Assembly: GCF_002093625.1 (NCBI RefSeq)
Contig: NZ_MRWD01000024.1
Coordinates: 1-64,000 of the forward strand
Origin: Rouxiella silvae
GTDB taxonomy: Bacteria; Pseudomonadota; Gammaproteobacteria; Enterobacterales; Enterobacteriaceae
Direction: 5' to 3'
DNA length: 64,000 bases
In this document: piece by piece, positions 10,321 to 19,028 of the stretch
Numbering within the stretch: the stretch's first letter is position 1
How the letters are laid out: every line of letters begins with the position of its first letter
Notes under the pieces: model-generated
Told to the model about the DNA's origin: nothing
The model's input: only the letters and a program-made list of their open reading frames with translations
The model's database searches: none
Made by a program: the position numbers and the translations under genes

Positions 10321-11754
10321 ATGAAGCAAGGTTTGCAACTCAGGCTCAGCCAACAATTGGCAATGACACCCCAGTTACAGCAGGCAATCCGCCTGTTGCA
10401 ACTGTCCACGCTTGAACTCCAGCAAGAAATACAATTGGCGCTGGAAAGCAACCCGCTGTTGGAACAATCCGACCTGCACGATGAAATAGACGCGAAAGAA
10501 ACAACCGAAAGTGAAGCCCTGGATACCCGCGAAGCTCTCGAGCAAAAAGACATGCCCGAGGAGCTTCCGCTTGATGCAACCTGGGATGAAATCTATACCG
10601 CAGGCACGCCGTCAGGCACCGGTAACGACTACAGTGACGATGAGCTGCCGGTGTATCAGGGTGAAACGACCCAAACCTTGCAAGATTACCTGATGTGGCA
10701 GGTTGAACTTACCCCGTTCACCGATACTGACCGCGCGATTGCCACCTCCATTGTCGACGCCGTGGATGACACCGGTTATCTGACCATTTCGCTCGATGAT
10801 ATTCTTGAAAGTATTGGCGATGAAGAAGTCAGCATGGACGAAGTTGAAGCCGTGCTCAAACGCGTTCAACGTTTCGACCCCGTCGGCGTGGCGGCGAAAG
10901 ACCTGCGCGACTGTCTGCTGATACAGCTCTCTCAATATGCCTCTGATACGCCACACTTAACGGAAGCACGGCTGATCGTCAGCGAGCATCTGGACTTGCT
11001 CGCGAATCACGATTTTCGTGCGCTGATGCGTTCAACGCGTCTAAAAGAGGATACACTCAAGTCTGCGATGATGTTTATCCAGTCTCTGGACCCTAGACCC
11101 GGGCAGTCGATCAACACCGGTGAGTCTGAGTACGTGATCCCTGATGTGCTGGTACGTAAAGTGGGTAAAATCTGGACCGTAGAGCTGAATTCCGACAGTA
11201 TTCCGCGCCTGAAGATCAACCAGCAGTATGCTGCGATGGGCAATTCGGTGCGTAATGACAGCGACGGGCAATTTATTCGCAGCAATCTTCAAGAGGCCAA
11301 ATGGCTGATAAAAAGCCTTGAGAGCCGCAATGACACGTTATTGAAAGTCACACGTTGTATTGTTGAACAGCAGCAGGCATTCTTTGACTTTGGTGAAGAA
11401 TTTATGAAACCTATGGTGTTGGCAGATATCGCTAGCGCCGTGGATATGCACGAATCGACCATCTCCCGCGTGACCACGCAGAAGTTTCTGCACAGTCCAC
11501 GAGGGATTTTCGAGCTTAAATATTTCTTCTCCAGTCACGTGAGTACGGACACCGGCGGTGAAGCTTCATCCACGGCTATCCGCGCACTGGTCAGGAAATT
11601 AATCGCGGCGGAAAACCCCGTCAAACCTCTGAGCGACAGCAAGTTAGCCACTATGCTATCGGATCAAGGCATTATGGTGGCACGACGCACTGTAGCGAAA
11701 TACCGAGAGTCTTTGTCAATCCCGCCCTCAAACCAGCGCAAACAGTTGGTTTGA
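10321..11754 (+). CDS. rpoN: RNA polymerase sigma-54 factor RpoN
   Basis: RpoN directs RNA polymerase to -24/-12 promoters that need an AAA+ activator. The 477-residue product has the Gln-rich region I (residues 1-50, [23 protein letters not shown] in two pieces), an acidic region II (about 55-115), the core-binding region, the HTH and the RpoN box ARRTVAKYR (454-462) that reads the -24 element. All parts are intact. A near-consensus RpoN promoter is found in this same window upstream of yhdW. The hpf gene follows 23 bp on. Confidence 0.98.
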   Translation: MKQGLQLRLSQQLAMTPQLQQAIRLLQLSTLELQQEIQLALESNPLLEQSDLHDEIDAKETTESEALDTREALEQKDMPEELPLDATWDEIYTAGTPSGTGNDYSDDELPVYQGETTQTLQDYLMWQVELTPFTDTDRAIATSIVDAVDDTGYLTISLDDILESIGDEEVSMDEVEAVLKRVQRFDPVGVAAKDLRDCLLIQLSQYASDTPHLTEARLIVSEHLDLLANHDFRALMRSTRLKEDTLKSAMMFIQSLDPRPGQSINTGESEYVIPDVLVRKVGKIWTVELNSDSIPRLKINQQYAAMGNSVRNDSDGQFIRSNLQEAKWLIKSLESRNDTLLKVTRCIVEQQQAFFDFGEEFMKPMVLADIASAVDMHESTISRVTTQKFLHSPRGIFELKYFFSSHVSTDTGGEASSTAIRALVRKLIAAENPVKPLSDSKLATMLSDQGIMVARRTVAKYRESLSIPPSNQRKQLV

Positions 11755-11777
11755 CCTCAACCGAGAAGGAAGACATT

Positions 11778-12065
11778 ATGCAACTCAATATTACCGGACA
11801 TCACGTAGATATCACCGAGCCTTTGCGCGAATTTGTGAATACAAAGTTTGCCAAACTTGAGCAATACTTTGACCGAATTAACCAGGTTTACGTAATATTG
11901 AGTGTCGAAAGAGTGCAGAAAGTGGCGGAAGCTACGCTGCACGTAAACGGCGGCGAGTTGCATGCCACCTCGGAACATCAGGATATGTATGCCGCTATCG
12001 ATGGCCTAGTTGATAAACTGGCACGACAGCTTAATAAGCATAAAGACAAACTGAAACAGCACTGA
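11778..12065 (+). CDS. hpf: ribosome hibernation promoting factor HPF
   Basis: A 95-residue short HPF, the same length as in E. coli. HPF binds the 30S decoding region in stationary phase and, with RMF, yields inactive 100S ribosomes. The sequence has the beta-alpha-beta-beta-beta-alpha fold (MQLNITGHHVDITEPL, ...LARQLNKHKDKLKQH). The ATG at 11778 is preceded by AGAAGGA; the upstream in-frame start overlaps rpoN and is not needed. It sits in the conserved rpoN-hpf-ptsN order. Confidence 0.97.
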   Translation: MQLNITGHHVDITEPLREFVNTKFAKLEQYFDRINQVYVILSVERVQKVAEATLHVNGGELHATSEHQDMYAAIDGLVDKLARQLNKHKDKLKQH

Positions 12066-12079
12066 TCCCATAGGCAACT

Positions 12080-12112
12080 ATCGGCTCGTTACTCTCAGGG
12101 TTGCGAGCCGAT
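12080..12112 (+). terminator. stem-loop between hpf and ptsN
   Basis: ATCGGCTCG (12080-12088) pairs perfectly with CGAGCCGAT (12104-12112) over a 15-nt loop. What follows, TAGTATTTAAG, is only partly T-rich, so it may be an attenuator or mRNA-stability element rather than a full terminator. Confidence 0.45.
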
Positions 12113-12146
12113 TAGTATTTAAGGGATGAGACTAAGTGAAAATGAG

Positions 12147-12617
12147 ATGATCAACGATACAGCACTGCAGCTGACCTCGGTATTAAATGCCGAATGCACG
12201 AAAAGCAACGTTCACTGCGCCAGTAAAAAACGCGCACTTGAAATCATCAGCGAACTGGCGGCTAAACAGCTGAACCTAGCACCGCAGGTGATTTTTGATG
12301 CCATTCTTACCCGCGAACGCATGGGCAGTACCGGGATTGGTGCTGGGATTGCTATCCCTCATGGAAAACTTGAAGAAGACACGTTGCGCGCTGTAGGCGT
12401 GTTTATTCAGCTCGAACAGCCCATTGCTTTTGATGCGGTTGACAATCAGCCGGTTGACCTGCTTTTTGCCTTGCTGGTTCCAGCCGATCAATGTAAAACC
12501 CATTTACATACTTTGTCATTGGTGGCCAAAAAGCTCGCTGATAAAGCGGTATGCCGTCGCCTGCGCAGTGCGCAAAGTGACGAAGAGCTGTTCCAGATTA
12601 TTACCGAAGACGAGTAA
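12147..12617 (+). CDS. ptsN: nitrogen PTS enzyme IIA-Ntr, PtsN
   Basis: PtsN is the output protein of the PTS-Ntr chain (PtsP-NPr-PtsN); its unphosphorylated form affects potassium transport and sensor kinases. The EIIA-fructose-type fold holds the phosphorylated His in GIAIPHGKLEED, His72 here and His73 in E. coli. I chose ATG 12147 (MINDTALQLTSVL) because it aligns with family N-termini; the ATG at 12126 would add seven residues and its AAGGG lies too close. rapZ begins 157 bp later, with nothing recognised between. Confidence 0.95.
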   Translation: MINDTALQLTSVLNAECTKSNVHCASKKRALEIISELAAKQLNLAPQVIFDAILTRERMGSTGIGAGIAIPHGKLEEDTLRAVGVFIQLEQPIAFDAVDNQPVDLLFALLVPADQCKTHLHTLSLVAKKLADKAVCRRLRSAQSDEELFQIITEDE

Positions 12618-12774
12618 ATCGCGAAAATTACTCTTTTAAGTCAATGCCCTATAGTTTTTTAACAGCAGCAATTCTGCGATCAGGTGAATATCTCGGTGCT
12701 TACCTACGTGAGTGGCCGAGAGAAATAATACACCTGCGGTTAGGAAGACATTGGGTATTTTAGGGAGATAAACG

Positions 12775-13629
12775 ATGGTGCTGATGATTGTCAGCGGCCG
12801 TTCTGGTTCTGGGAAGTCCGTAGCCCTGCGTGCGCTTGAGGATATGGGCTTTTACTGCGTTGATAACCTGCCGGTGGTACTGCTCCCCCAGCTCGCACAG
12901 GAGCTGGCACAGCGTAATACCTCAGCGGCAGTGAGCATTGACGTGCGCAACATGCCAGAAACGCCTGAAGTTTACGAACATGCCATGACTCAGCTGCCAG
13001 ACAGCTTCTCACCCCAGTTGCTGTTTCTGGACGCCGATCGCAACACGCTGATCCGTCGCTATAGCGACACGCGGCGTTTACACCCTCTTTCTAGCAAGAA
13101 TCTGTCTCTTGAAAGCGCCATCGATCAAGAGGCCGAACTGCTTGAGCCTTTGCGCTCCAGCGCCGACCTGATTATTGATACCTCAGAGATGTCGGTGCAC
13201 GAACTGGCTGAAATGCTGCGTACACGGCTGCTTGGCAAGCGCGAACGTGAATTGACCATGGTGTTTGAGTCTTTTGGATTCAAACATGGCATTCCTATTG
13301 ATGCAGACTATGTGTTTGACGTACGTTTCTTACCTAATCCGCACTGGGATCCAAAGCTTCGCCCGATGACCGGTCTGGATAAACCCGTTGCCGCCTTCCT
13401 TGACCGCCATACGGAAGTTCATAACTTTATTTATCAGACGCGCAGCTATCTCGAACAGTGGTTACCGATGCTGGAAACCAACAATCGCAGTTATCTGACC
13501 GTCGCTATCGGGTGTACTGGCGGGAAGCACCGGTCGGTTTACGTGGCTGAAGAGCTGGCCGACTACTTCCGCTCCCGTGGAAAAAACGTACAGTCACGCC
13601 ATCGTACGTTAGAAAAACGCAAACCATGA
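12775..13629 (+). CDS. rapZ: RNase adapter protein RapZ
   Basis: RapZ binds the sRNA GlmZ and presents it to RNase E, setting GlmS levels and so amino-sugar supply for the cell envelope. The 284-residue protein has Walker A GRSGSGKS (residues 8-15) and a C-terminal RNA-binding part ending in the basic [10 protein letters not shown]. It is nearly identical to E. coli by eye. A good AGGGAG ribosome site precedes ATG 12775. It lies between ptsN and ptsO, as usual. Confidence 0.98.
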   Translation: MVLMIVSGRSGSGKSVALRALEDMGFYCVDNLPVVLLPQLAQELAQRNTSAAVSIDVRNMPETPEVYEHAMTQLPDSFSPQLLFLDADRNTLIRRYSDTRRLHPLSSKNLSLESAIDQEAELLEPLRSSADLIIDTSEMSVHELAEMLRTRLLGKRERELTMVFESFGFKHGIPIDADYVFDVRFLPNPHWDPKLRPMTGLDKPVAAFLDRHTEVHNFIYQTRSYLEQWLPMLETNNRSYLTVAIGCTGGKHRSVYVAEELADYFRSRGKNVQSRHRTLEKRKP

Positions 13630-13657
13630 CGGTTACTCTTGATGACGGTAAAAAGCT

Positions 13658-13930
13658 ATGTCGATAAAACAAAAAGTTGAGATAAAAAACAGGCTGGGCA
13701 TGCACGCTCGTCCGGCAATGAAACTGTTTGAGCTGGTACAAAGTTTTGAATCGGAAGTCATGTTGCGTAACGATGCAGGAATTGAAGCAGAAGCTAGCAG
13801 CGTCATCGCCCTGCTGATGCTCGACTCTCCTAAAGGTCAGGAAATAGAAATTGAAGCCACCGGTCCCGACGAAGCCGAAGCGCTGGCTGCTGTCCTCAAT
13901 CTGATTAATTCAGGTTTTGACGAAGACTGA
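13658..13930 (+). CDS. ptsO: phosphocarrier protein NPr (PtsO)
   Basis: A 90-residue HPr-like phosphocarrier of the nitrogen PTS, taking phosphate from PtsP and passing it to PtsN. The active-site His is His16 in LGMHARPA. The Ser46-region typical of Gram-positive HPr regulation is not of that type. It starts 28 bp after rapZ and ends the rpoN cluster. The next gene, a PRD regulator, faces it convergently; whether NPr can phosphorylate that regulator is unknown. Confidence 0.97.
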   Translation: MSIKQKVEIKNRLGMHARPAMKLFELVQSFESEVMLRNDAGIEAEASSVIALLMLDSPKGQEIEIEATGPDEAEALAAVLNLINSGFDED

Positions 13931-13950
13931 TTTTCCCTGATTCATCTCAC

Positions 13951-13970
13951 AGGGCAGCCATCACTGCCCT
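13951..13970. terminator. small stem-loop between convergent ptsO and the PRD regulator
   Basis: AGGGCAG (13951-13957) pairs with CTGCCCT (13964-13970) over a 6-nt loop. Neither strand has a T run after it, so termination here is uncertain. Confidence 0.35.
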
Positions 13971-13987
13971 GCTGTCCTTCCACCGTT

Positions 13988-15901
13988 TTAAATTCTGCTT
14001 AAACAGTCAATGGCAATTGCCTTGAAACTGTCAAAGTCTTGACTGCTTAACAGTCGGCTCATTGACCTCTCACGCACGAAGGTGACAAACAGGTCATAGA
14101 TGGCCATCGCCTCCTCGTAGTCCGCCTTGCTGATCGCCAGCAGGAAAATAACGTGTGCCGTTTCGCCCTCACCCCATTTAATGCCCTGTGGGGAAAGCAC
14201 GGTGATCACCACGGTTTTTTTCGCCAGCAGGCCCAATGAGTGCGGCAGCGCGATACCTTCGCCGAGCATGGTCGATACAATTTCTTCACGCTCGACCACC
14301 GACGGATAAAACTCTTCATCAACATACCCCTCTTCCTCAAGCTGGGAGCAAATCTTGCGGAAAAGCTGCGCCTGCGTCATCGGTTCATCAAGGCGCATAA
14401 AATGGCGTTGATCGAAGAATTTCTCGAGCATATACGGGCGCGTGCGATCCACTAGCACCAGCTTACCGAGCTGTTCCATCTGATATTCGGTAGGAAAAGG
14501 CGAAAGCACCACCACCGGCTTATTGCGCTCGGTTACGCGGGCATTGGCGATAATAAAATCTTCATCAATGTGCTGAAGCTTTTCATAATCGCGCAGTGAG
14601 ATTATTTGAGTAATAACAATTTGTGGAAACTTACGGCTAATCTGCGCCTGAATCATGCGAATGGTGGAATTACCGGTGTCGCACACCAGCATCGCCTGCG
14701 GATGACGCTGATAGCCAATGTTGTAGTGCCGCTCTAGCCCAACGCCAATGTGCAACACCAAGAAGCCGATTTCATTTTCACTCAGACTATATGGAGTGTA
14801 TTTCCCCCAGCTTGATACCGCCGCCAGCGTCACATCATAGGCCATCGGATAGTGCTGCTTAATATTATTAAGCAGCGGGTTAGGAATATTAATCTGATAT
14901 TTAACCCGAGTGATCATGGCCTTGATATGCGTCAGCAGATCCGAGCGAAGCTGTTTATCGCCTTGCAAATCATAATTATAGTGGGCATTGATGTACGACA
15001 GAATGTAATCGACCAGCGATTCCTCGTCATCGGCATTAATGTCGGTAGGTAAAATGCTCTGCACCCGCCGCACGGCAATATTTACCCGCAGATAGGCCTC
15101 TTCGGCGGCAGGGATCTCTTTGCCGACCATTCTTTTAAGTTCGGCGGCCAGTTTTACCGAAATTTGCTTAACCGCCGGCTCTTCCTCTTCGGCGTCAAAG
15201 TCGGTCAACGGATAACCGCCGGCGATGCGCTTCACGGCCACCGCGCAGTAAAGGATCAGATACTGCTCACCTTCATCGGTCAGTTGAATCGACGACTGCG
15301 TCAACAGCTGGTGCATAAAATCGGTCAACGGCAGTAGAGCCTCGGACTCAAGGCTCTCGGCTTTAAGAAAGGAGCTGATTTGATCGTCGTTGTTTAGCTG
15401 AAACAGCAGGTCGGTAAGGCAGGCGCGGATCGCCAGCTCAGAGCCGAATAGCTTCATACCATAGCGCGGCTTAGTCTCAATATTTAAATGATAGCGGGCA
15501 AGATGCTCTCGCACCTCCGGCATATCATTTTGCAGTGTACCCCGGCTGACGAACCATTCGTCGGCCAGGTCTTCCAGCTTTAATGAAAATGATGAGGTCA
15601 AAAAACGGATCAGCAGTCGATTAACCCGCTCCGCCGCAGTGCGCGGCGTGGGGTTGGTCGATTTACCGGGCTGTTGCAGAATAGAAAACAGGGCAGCATC
15701 TTCAACTTTCAGCTGATAACCGCTGCCGCGGTTGTGTACAAAGCACGCGCCGTACTGCTGCATAATTTCATTGAGCGCAGTAATATCGGCACGCACCGTG
15801 CGCGTGGAGACTTCCAGACGCTTTGCCAGCTCATCCTGCGGCAACGTTTCCGTCTGTAATGCATCAAACAGTACTGCCAATCGTTGGTAAGGAAATCTCA
15901 C
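13988..15901 (-). CDS. BglG/MtlR-family PRD transcription regulator with EIIB/EIIA domains
   Basis: A 637-residue PTS-controlled regulator. Order by eye: N-terminal HTH (about 15-60, QDELAKRLEVSTRTVRADI), a second winged HTH (to about 180), two PRDs (about 190-290 and 300-400), an EIIB-like part (about 405-490, with VCDTGNSTI) and a C-terminal EIIA of the fructose/mannitol type (about 500-637) with the phospho-His motif ALPHS at His554. Such proteins are activated or silenced by PTS phosphorylation of PRD and EII histidines (family knowledge). The start is a GTG with AGAAGG 5 nt upstream. It is the last gene of the DUF4310 operon, 15 bp after the lactonase, so it is likely self-regulated and is the natural regulator of that operon. 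Confidence 0.9.
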   Translation of the reverse strand: MRFPYQRLAVLFDALQTETLPQDELAKRLEVSTRTVRADITALNEIMQQYGACFVHNRGSGYQLKVEDAALFSILQQPGKSTNPTPRTAAERVNRLLIRFLTSSFSLKLEDLADEWFVSRGTLQNDMPEVREHLARYHLNIETKPRYGMKLFGSELAIRACLTDLLFQLNNDDQISSFLKAESLESEALLPLTDFMHQLLTQSSIQLTDEGEQYLILYCAVAVKRIAGGYPLTDFDAEEEEPAVKQISVKLAAELKRMVGKEIPAAEEAYLRVNIAVRRVQSILPTDINADDEESLVDYILSYINAHYNYDLQGDKQLRSDLLTHIKAMITRVKYQINIPNPLLNNIKQHYPMAYDVTLAAVSSWGKYTPYSLSENEIGFLVLHIGVGLERHYNIGYQRHPQAMLVCDTGNSTIRMIQAQISRKFPQIVITQIISLRDYEKLQHIDEDFIIANARVTERNKPVVVLSPFPTEYQMEQLGKLVLVDRTRPYMLEKFFDQRHFMRLDEPMTQAQLFRKICSQLEEEGYVDEEFYPSVVEREEIVSTMLGEGIALPHSLGLLAKKTVVITVLSPQGIKWGEGETAHVIFLLAISKADYEEAMAIYDLFVTFVRERSMSRLLSSQDFDSFKAIAIDCLSRI

Positions 15902-15916
15902 GTAAACCTTCTGTTT

Positions 15917-17116
15917 TCAGGGCACCATCACCATCTGCGACGGGCTGCCAACCGCAGTATAGTCGTCTACAAAAATTAATTTTCCGCTGCCACTCTCAAC
16001 CTTGAAGCGAGTAATATTGTCACTGCGCTGATTCAGGGCATAAACAAATTTGCCGTCAGCTGACAGGGTCAGCGTGCGTGGATAATCGCCACGCGTCCAG
16101 AACTCATCTGCCCAGCGCATTTCTCCGCTGCCGGTGACAGTAATCTGCGCAATGCTGTTGTGTAAACGGTTGGCAACGTACAAGTGCTTGCCATCTTTAC
16201 TCAACACAATACCGGCGGCAAAATTAGTGCCTTTGAAATTCGGTGGAAGTGTTGAAAGGCTGTGCAACTGCGTTAAGGTGCCCGTGGCCTTGTCAAAATG
16301 ATAGCTGGTCAGTACCGAAGCTTCCTCATTGACCAGGAACACTACGTCACCGTTGGGATGAAACACAAAATGACGCGGCCCAGCACCGGCGGATGAGGCA
16401 TTGATAAACGCCGGGGAGTTGGCCTCAAGCTGACCATTGGACGAATTCAGCTTCCACTGATAAATACGGTCCAGCCCGAGGTCAGTCGAGAATACATACT
16501 TACCGCTGGGATCGGTGGCAATCATGTGCGCATGCGGGCCATTGTGGTCACTGATGGCAAAGCTACCCTCAGCTGCGGCGGCAGGCTTACCCGCACCCGC
16601 AGGACCTTCGTCCTGATGCACCGAGCTGGCGTCTCCCAGCTTGCCACTGCCGTCTATCGGAAACGCTGCCACAATACCGCTGATATAGTTGGCCACCAGC
16701 AGGCGATCGCCACTCGGCGTTAACGATAGATACACCGGCCCCGCCCCCTGAGAGTCCACCTGATTAATCAGACTCAGGCTGCCGTCTTCGGGATTGATAT
16801 GGTAAGCGGCCACAGAGCCGTGCTTGCCGCCGTTGTAATTATCTACCTCACTGCCGATGTACAGCGTTTTACCACCGTGGCCCACCACCATCTGCGCCTG
16901 GTTTGGCAATTTGCTGACCAGAACTTTGTCACTGAGGGCTCCGGATTTGGCGTCTACCTTAAAGCGATAAACTCCTTCACCGTTCGGGTTGTAAGTACCT
17001 ACGTAAGCGTAATGTGCTGTCTCGGTTGTCATTGCCTTCTCTGCTGCATACAGCGGCATGGCAGAAACTGCCATCAGCGCTGAGGTTAAACCTGAAATAC
17101 GTAGCCAGTTTCTCAT
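15917..17116 (-). CDS. exported lactonase-family beta-propeller protein
   Basis: A 399-residue member of the 6-phosphogluconolactonase/YbhE-type seven-bladed propeller family (YVGTYNPNGEGVYRF, NGPHAHMIATDPSGKYVF). Unlike cytoplasmic YbhE it has an N-terminal signal peptide (hydrophobic to about residue 22, PLYAAEKA cleavage), so it should act in the periplasm. If it is a true lactonase it would open a sugar-acid lactone before uptake; that is inference from the operon. The ATG has AGAGGA in front, 56 bp after the dgaF-like gene and 15 bp before the PRD regulator. Catalytic residues of this family are poorly defined, so the activity is not shown by the sequence. Confidence 0.8.
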   Translation of the reverse strand: MRNWLRISGLTSALMAVSAMPLYAAEKAMTTETAHYAYVGTYNPNGEGVYRFKVDAKSGALSDKVLVSKLPNQAQMVVGHGGKTLYIGSEVDNYNGGKHGSVAAYHINPEDGSLSLINQVDSQGAGPVYLSLTPSGDRLLVANYISGIVAAFPIDGSGKLGDASSVHQDEGPAGAGKPAAAAEGSFAISDHNGPHAHMIATDPSGKYVFSTDLGLDRIYQWKLNSSNGQLEANSPAFINASSAGAGPRHFVFHPNGDVVFLVNEEASVLTSYHFDKATGTLTQLHSLSTLPPNFKGTNFAAGIVLSKDGKHLYVANRLHNSIAQITVTGSGEMRWADEFWTRGDYPRTLTLSADGKFVYALNQRSDNITRFKVESGSGKLIFVDDYTAVGSPSQMVMVP

Positions 17117-17172
17117 AGTTCCTCTTATGCTTTTAATGGAAATAACAACTACTTACAACCTGAAAGTGCAGA

Positions 17173-17913
17173 TTAACCGATCAGGCGCTTAACGCTGGCC
17201 AGCAGCGTTCTCACATCCTCAGGACGCGTATTGCCGCTGGCGCTGTCGATAATAGAGCTATAGATGTGCGGAATGATTTTGCTGACGCCAGCTTCGAGGG
17301 CAATTTCCATTATCGCGTCGAAGTTTTCTAAATCGATGCCGCCGGTGGGTTCGAGCCAGAAGTCCTGTTCGGCACAGGCGCGGGCCACGAAGGCAAACTC
17401 TTCGCGCGTTTTCAGACCGCCCATTGGGAAATATTTAACTGAGCTGCCACCCATGTCTTTCAGCAGGGCAATGGCCGTGTCGACCGGCACAATGCCGTCG
17501 TTGGCCGTCGAGCTGAGCGGACCGGTAGAAATTTTCACGAAGCCGACTTTACCCGTTGGAGAAATCAGGCCATTGACTACGCTGTCGTTCTGACCCAGCA
17601 GTGCACGGCTGGTGCCTACGCCGGTGAAAACCTGGTTCACGTGCTGCGGCTGAACCTGCTGAGAAATCTGACTCACCATCAGCGACTGGCGCGGATCGCC
17701 CGCCCCCAAGCCCACGGAAAGCGCATTTTCAATTAGCGCAGCGTACTCTTTCATGTCAGCGACGGCGCTTGCCACATCGGCATAATTTTTTGATAACACG
17801 CCCACCAGCACGTGACCTTCTGCGGCCTCGTAAATGTCGCGGGCATTGTCTTTAGAACCGGCCAATACGTTAAGGCAGACACGGTCGCGATAAAAATTCG
17901 GGGTCAGCTTCAT
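17173..17913 (-). CDS. dgaF: DgaF-like 2-keto-3-deoxy-6-phosphogluconate aldolase
   Basis: A 246-residue class I aldolase of the KDGP aldolase family. In Salmonella DgaF cleaves 2-keto-3-deoxygluconate 6-phosphate to pyruvate and glyceraldehyde 3-phosphate at the end of D-glucosaminate breakdown. Candidate Schiff-base lysines are in GFVKIST and SSVKYFPMGG; the phosphate-binding GGIDLEN lies near residue 185. Its ATG at 17913 overlaps the dgaE-like TGA (ATGA), so the two are coupled. An upstream in-frame start lies inside the previous gene and is not used. Confidence 0.88.
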   Translation of the reverse strand: MKLTPNFYRDRVCLNVLAGSKDNARDIYEAAEGHVLVGVLSKNYADVASAVADMKEYAALIENALSVGLGAGDPRQSLMVSQISQQVQPQHVNQVFTGVGTSRALLGQNDSVVNGLISPTGKVGFVKISTGPLSSTANDGIVPVDTAIALLKDMGGSSVKYFPMGGLKTREEFAFVARACAEQDFWLEPTGGIDLENFDAIMEIALEAGVSKIIPHIYSSIIDSASGNTRPEDVRTLLASVKRLIG

Positions 17914-19028
17914 GCTTTCTCTCCGGTAAACAGAACCTTGAAACACTGTGCAACGGTGACCAGCTGTGAGGGGGTTACGCTGCGCACGTCGACGTCAATT
18001 TTTCCTTCGTTGGCCCGATAGCCACGGAAGTAGATCGCAATTTCACCGGTTTTCATCGCATCGACGATAGCTTTGGTTTTCCAACCAAGCACCGCTTCGT
18101 CAAAGGTGATTTCAGTACGGGCGATGTCACGACCTGCGCTGTCCCAAACCACCTGCGCCGATACGCCGTTCAATGCGTTCAGGCTGCTGATAAACGGTGT
18201 CATCTTGTCGACCATTTCCTGACCGGTTGTTTTGGGCTGGGTAATATAGCTTTCAATCGCCTGAGTCAGACCGAGGATGCCCTCTTTGCCCACTTTCATA
18301 GCACGACCGATGCCGCCAGACTGCAATTTCACCCACTCAACGTACTGTTTTTTGCCCAGCACCAGTCCGCTGGTCGGGCCTTCAATCGCCTTGGCACCGC
18401 TGTAAATCACCAGGTCAGCGCCCATTTCGTAATAACAGGTCAAATCTTCTTCCGCCGCCGCATCGACGATCAGCGGGATATTGTGTTCGCGCGCCACGTC
18501 GGCGGCTTCGGCAACCGATAAAATACTTTTCTGCACCGAATGGTGTGACTTGATATACATAATGGCTGCGGTACGCGGAGTGATGGCTGCGGCCAGCTGT
18601 GCGGCCGAACATTCGTTGGCATAGCCCGCCTCTCTCACTTTGCCGCCGCCCATCGTCACCATGGTGGCGACCGGCGCACCAAAGTTAACGTTGTGGCCTT
18701 TCGGCAGAACAATTTCGTTTGGCACAGTCAAGGGTTCGGCGTGCAGATTTTCAAGCAGCCAGGCATCGTCTTTGACGATCACAGCGGCGACTGACTGGGC
18801 GATACCGGCCGAGGCGCAGGAAACTACAACCGAACTTTCAACGTTGAGCAGCTTGGCGATATAGGCACCGGTTTTATTCACCAAATCCTTCATCTCGAAG
18901 AAATGGTTTAAACCCGTATTGACCACCTCAGCCACGTCGGCGCGCGGGGTAGACACACCCAAAATAGTCATGCGGCCTGAAGCATTAATGACTTGTTTTA
19001 AATCGTACTTCTCATAGATTGAAGACAT
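17910..19028 (-). CDS. dgaE: DgaE-like PLP-dependent ammonia-lyase
   Basis: A 372-residue SelA/aspartate-aminotransferase-fold enzyme. Salmonella DgaE turns D-glucosaminate 6-phosphate into 2-keto-3-deoxygluconate 6-phosphate and ammonia; the assignment here is by family. The PLP lysine is Lys213 in VIYSGAKAIEGP, and Asp189 in PLIVDAAAEED should bind the pyridine nitrogen. I prefer the ATG at 19028, which has GAAGGGA 9-10 nt upstream, over the one at 19046. It overlaps the amidohydrolase by 17 bp and dgaF by 4 nt. DgaE relatives act on several amino acids of this type, so the exact substrate is open. Confidence 0.86.
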   Translation of the reverse strand: MSSIYEKYDLKQVINASGRMTILGVSTPRADVAEVVNTGLNHFFEMKDLVNKTGAYIAKLLNVESSVVVSCASAGIAQSVAAVIVKDDAWLLENLHAEPLTVPNEIVLPKGHNVNFGAPVATMVTMGGGKVREAGYANECSAAQLAAAITPRTAAIMYIKSHHSVQKSILSVAEAADVAREHNIPLIVDAAAEEDLTCYYEMGADLVIYSGAKAIEGPTSGLVLGKKQYVEWVKLQSGGIGRAMKVGKEGILGLTQAIESYITQPKTTGQEMVDKMTPFISSLNALNGVSAQVVWDSAGRDIARTEITFDEAVLGWKTKAIVDAMKTGEIAIYFRGYRANEGKIDVDVRSVTPSQLVTVAQCFKVLFTGEKA

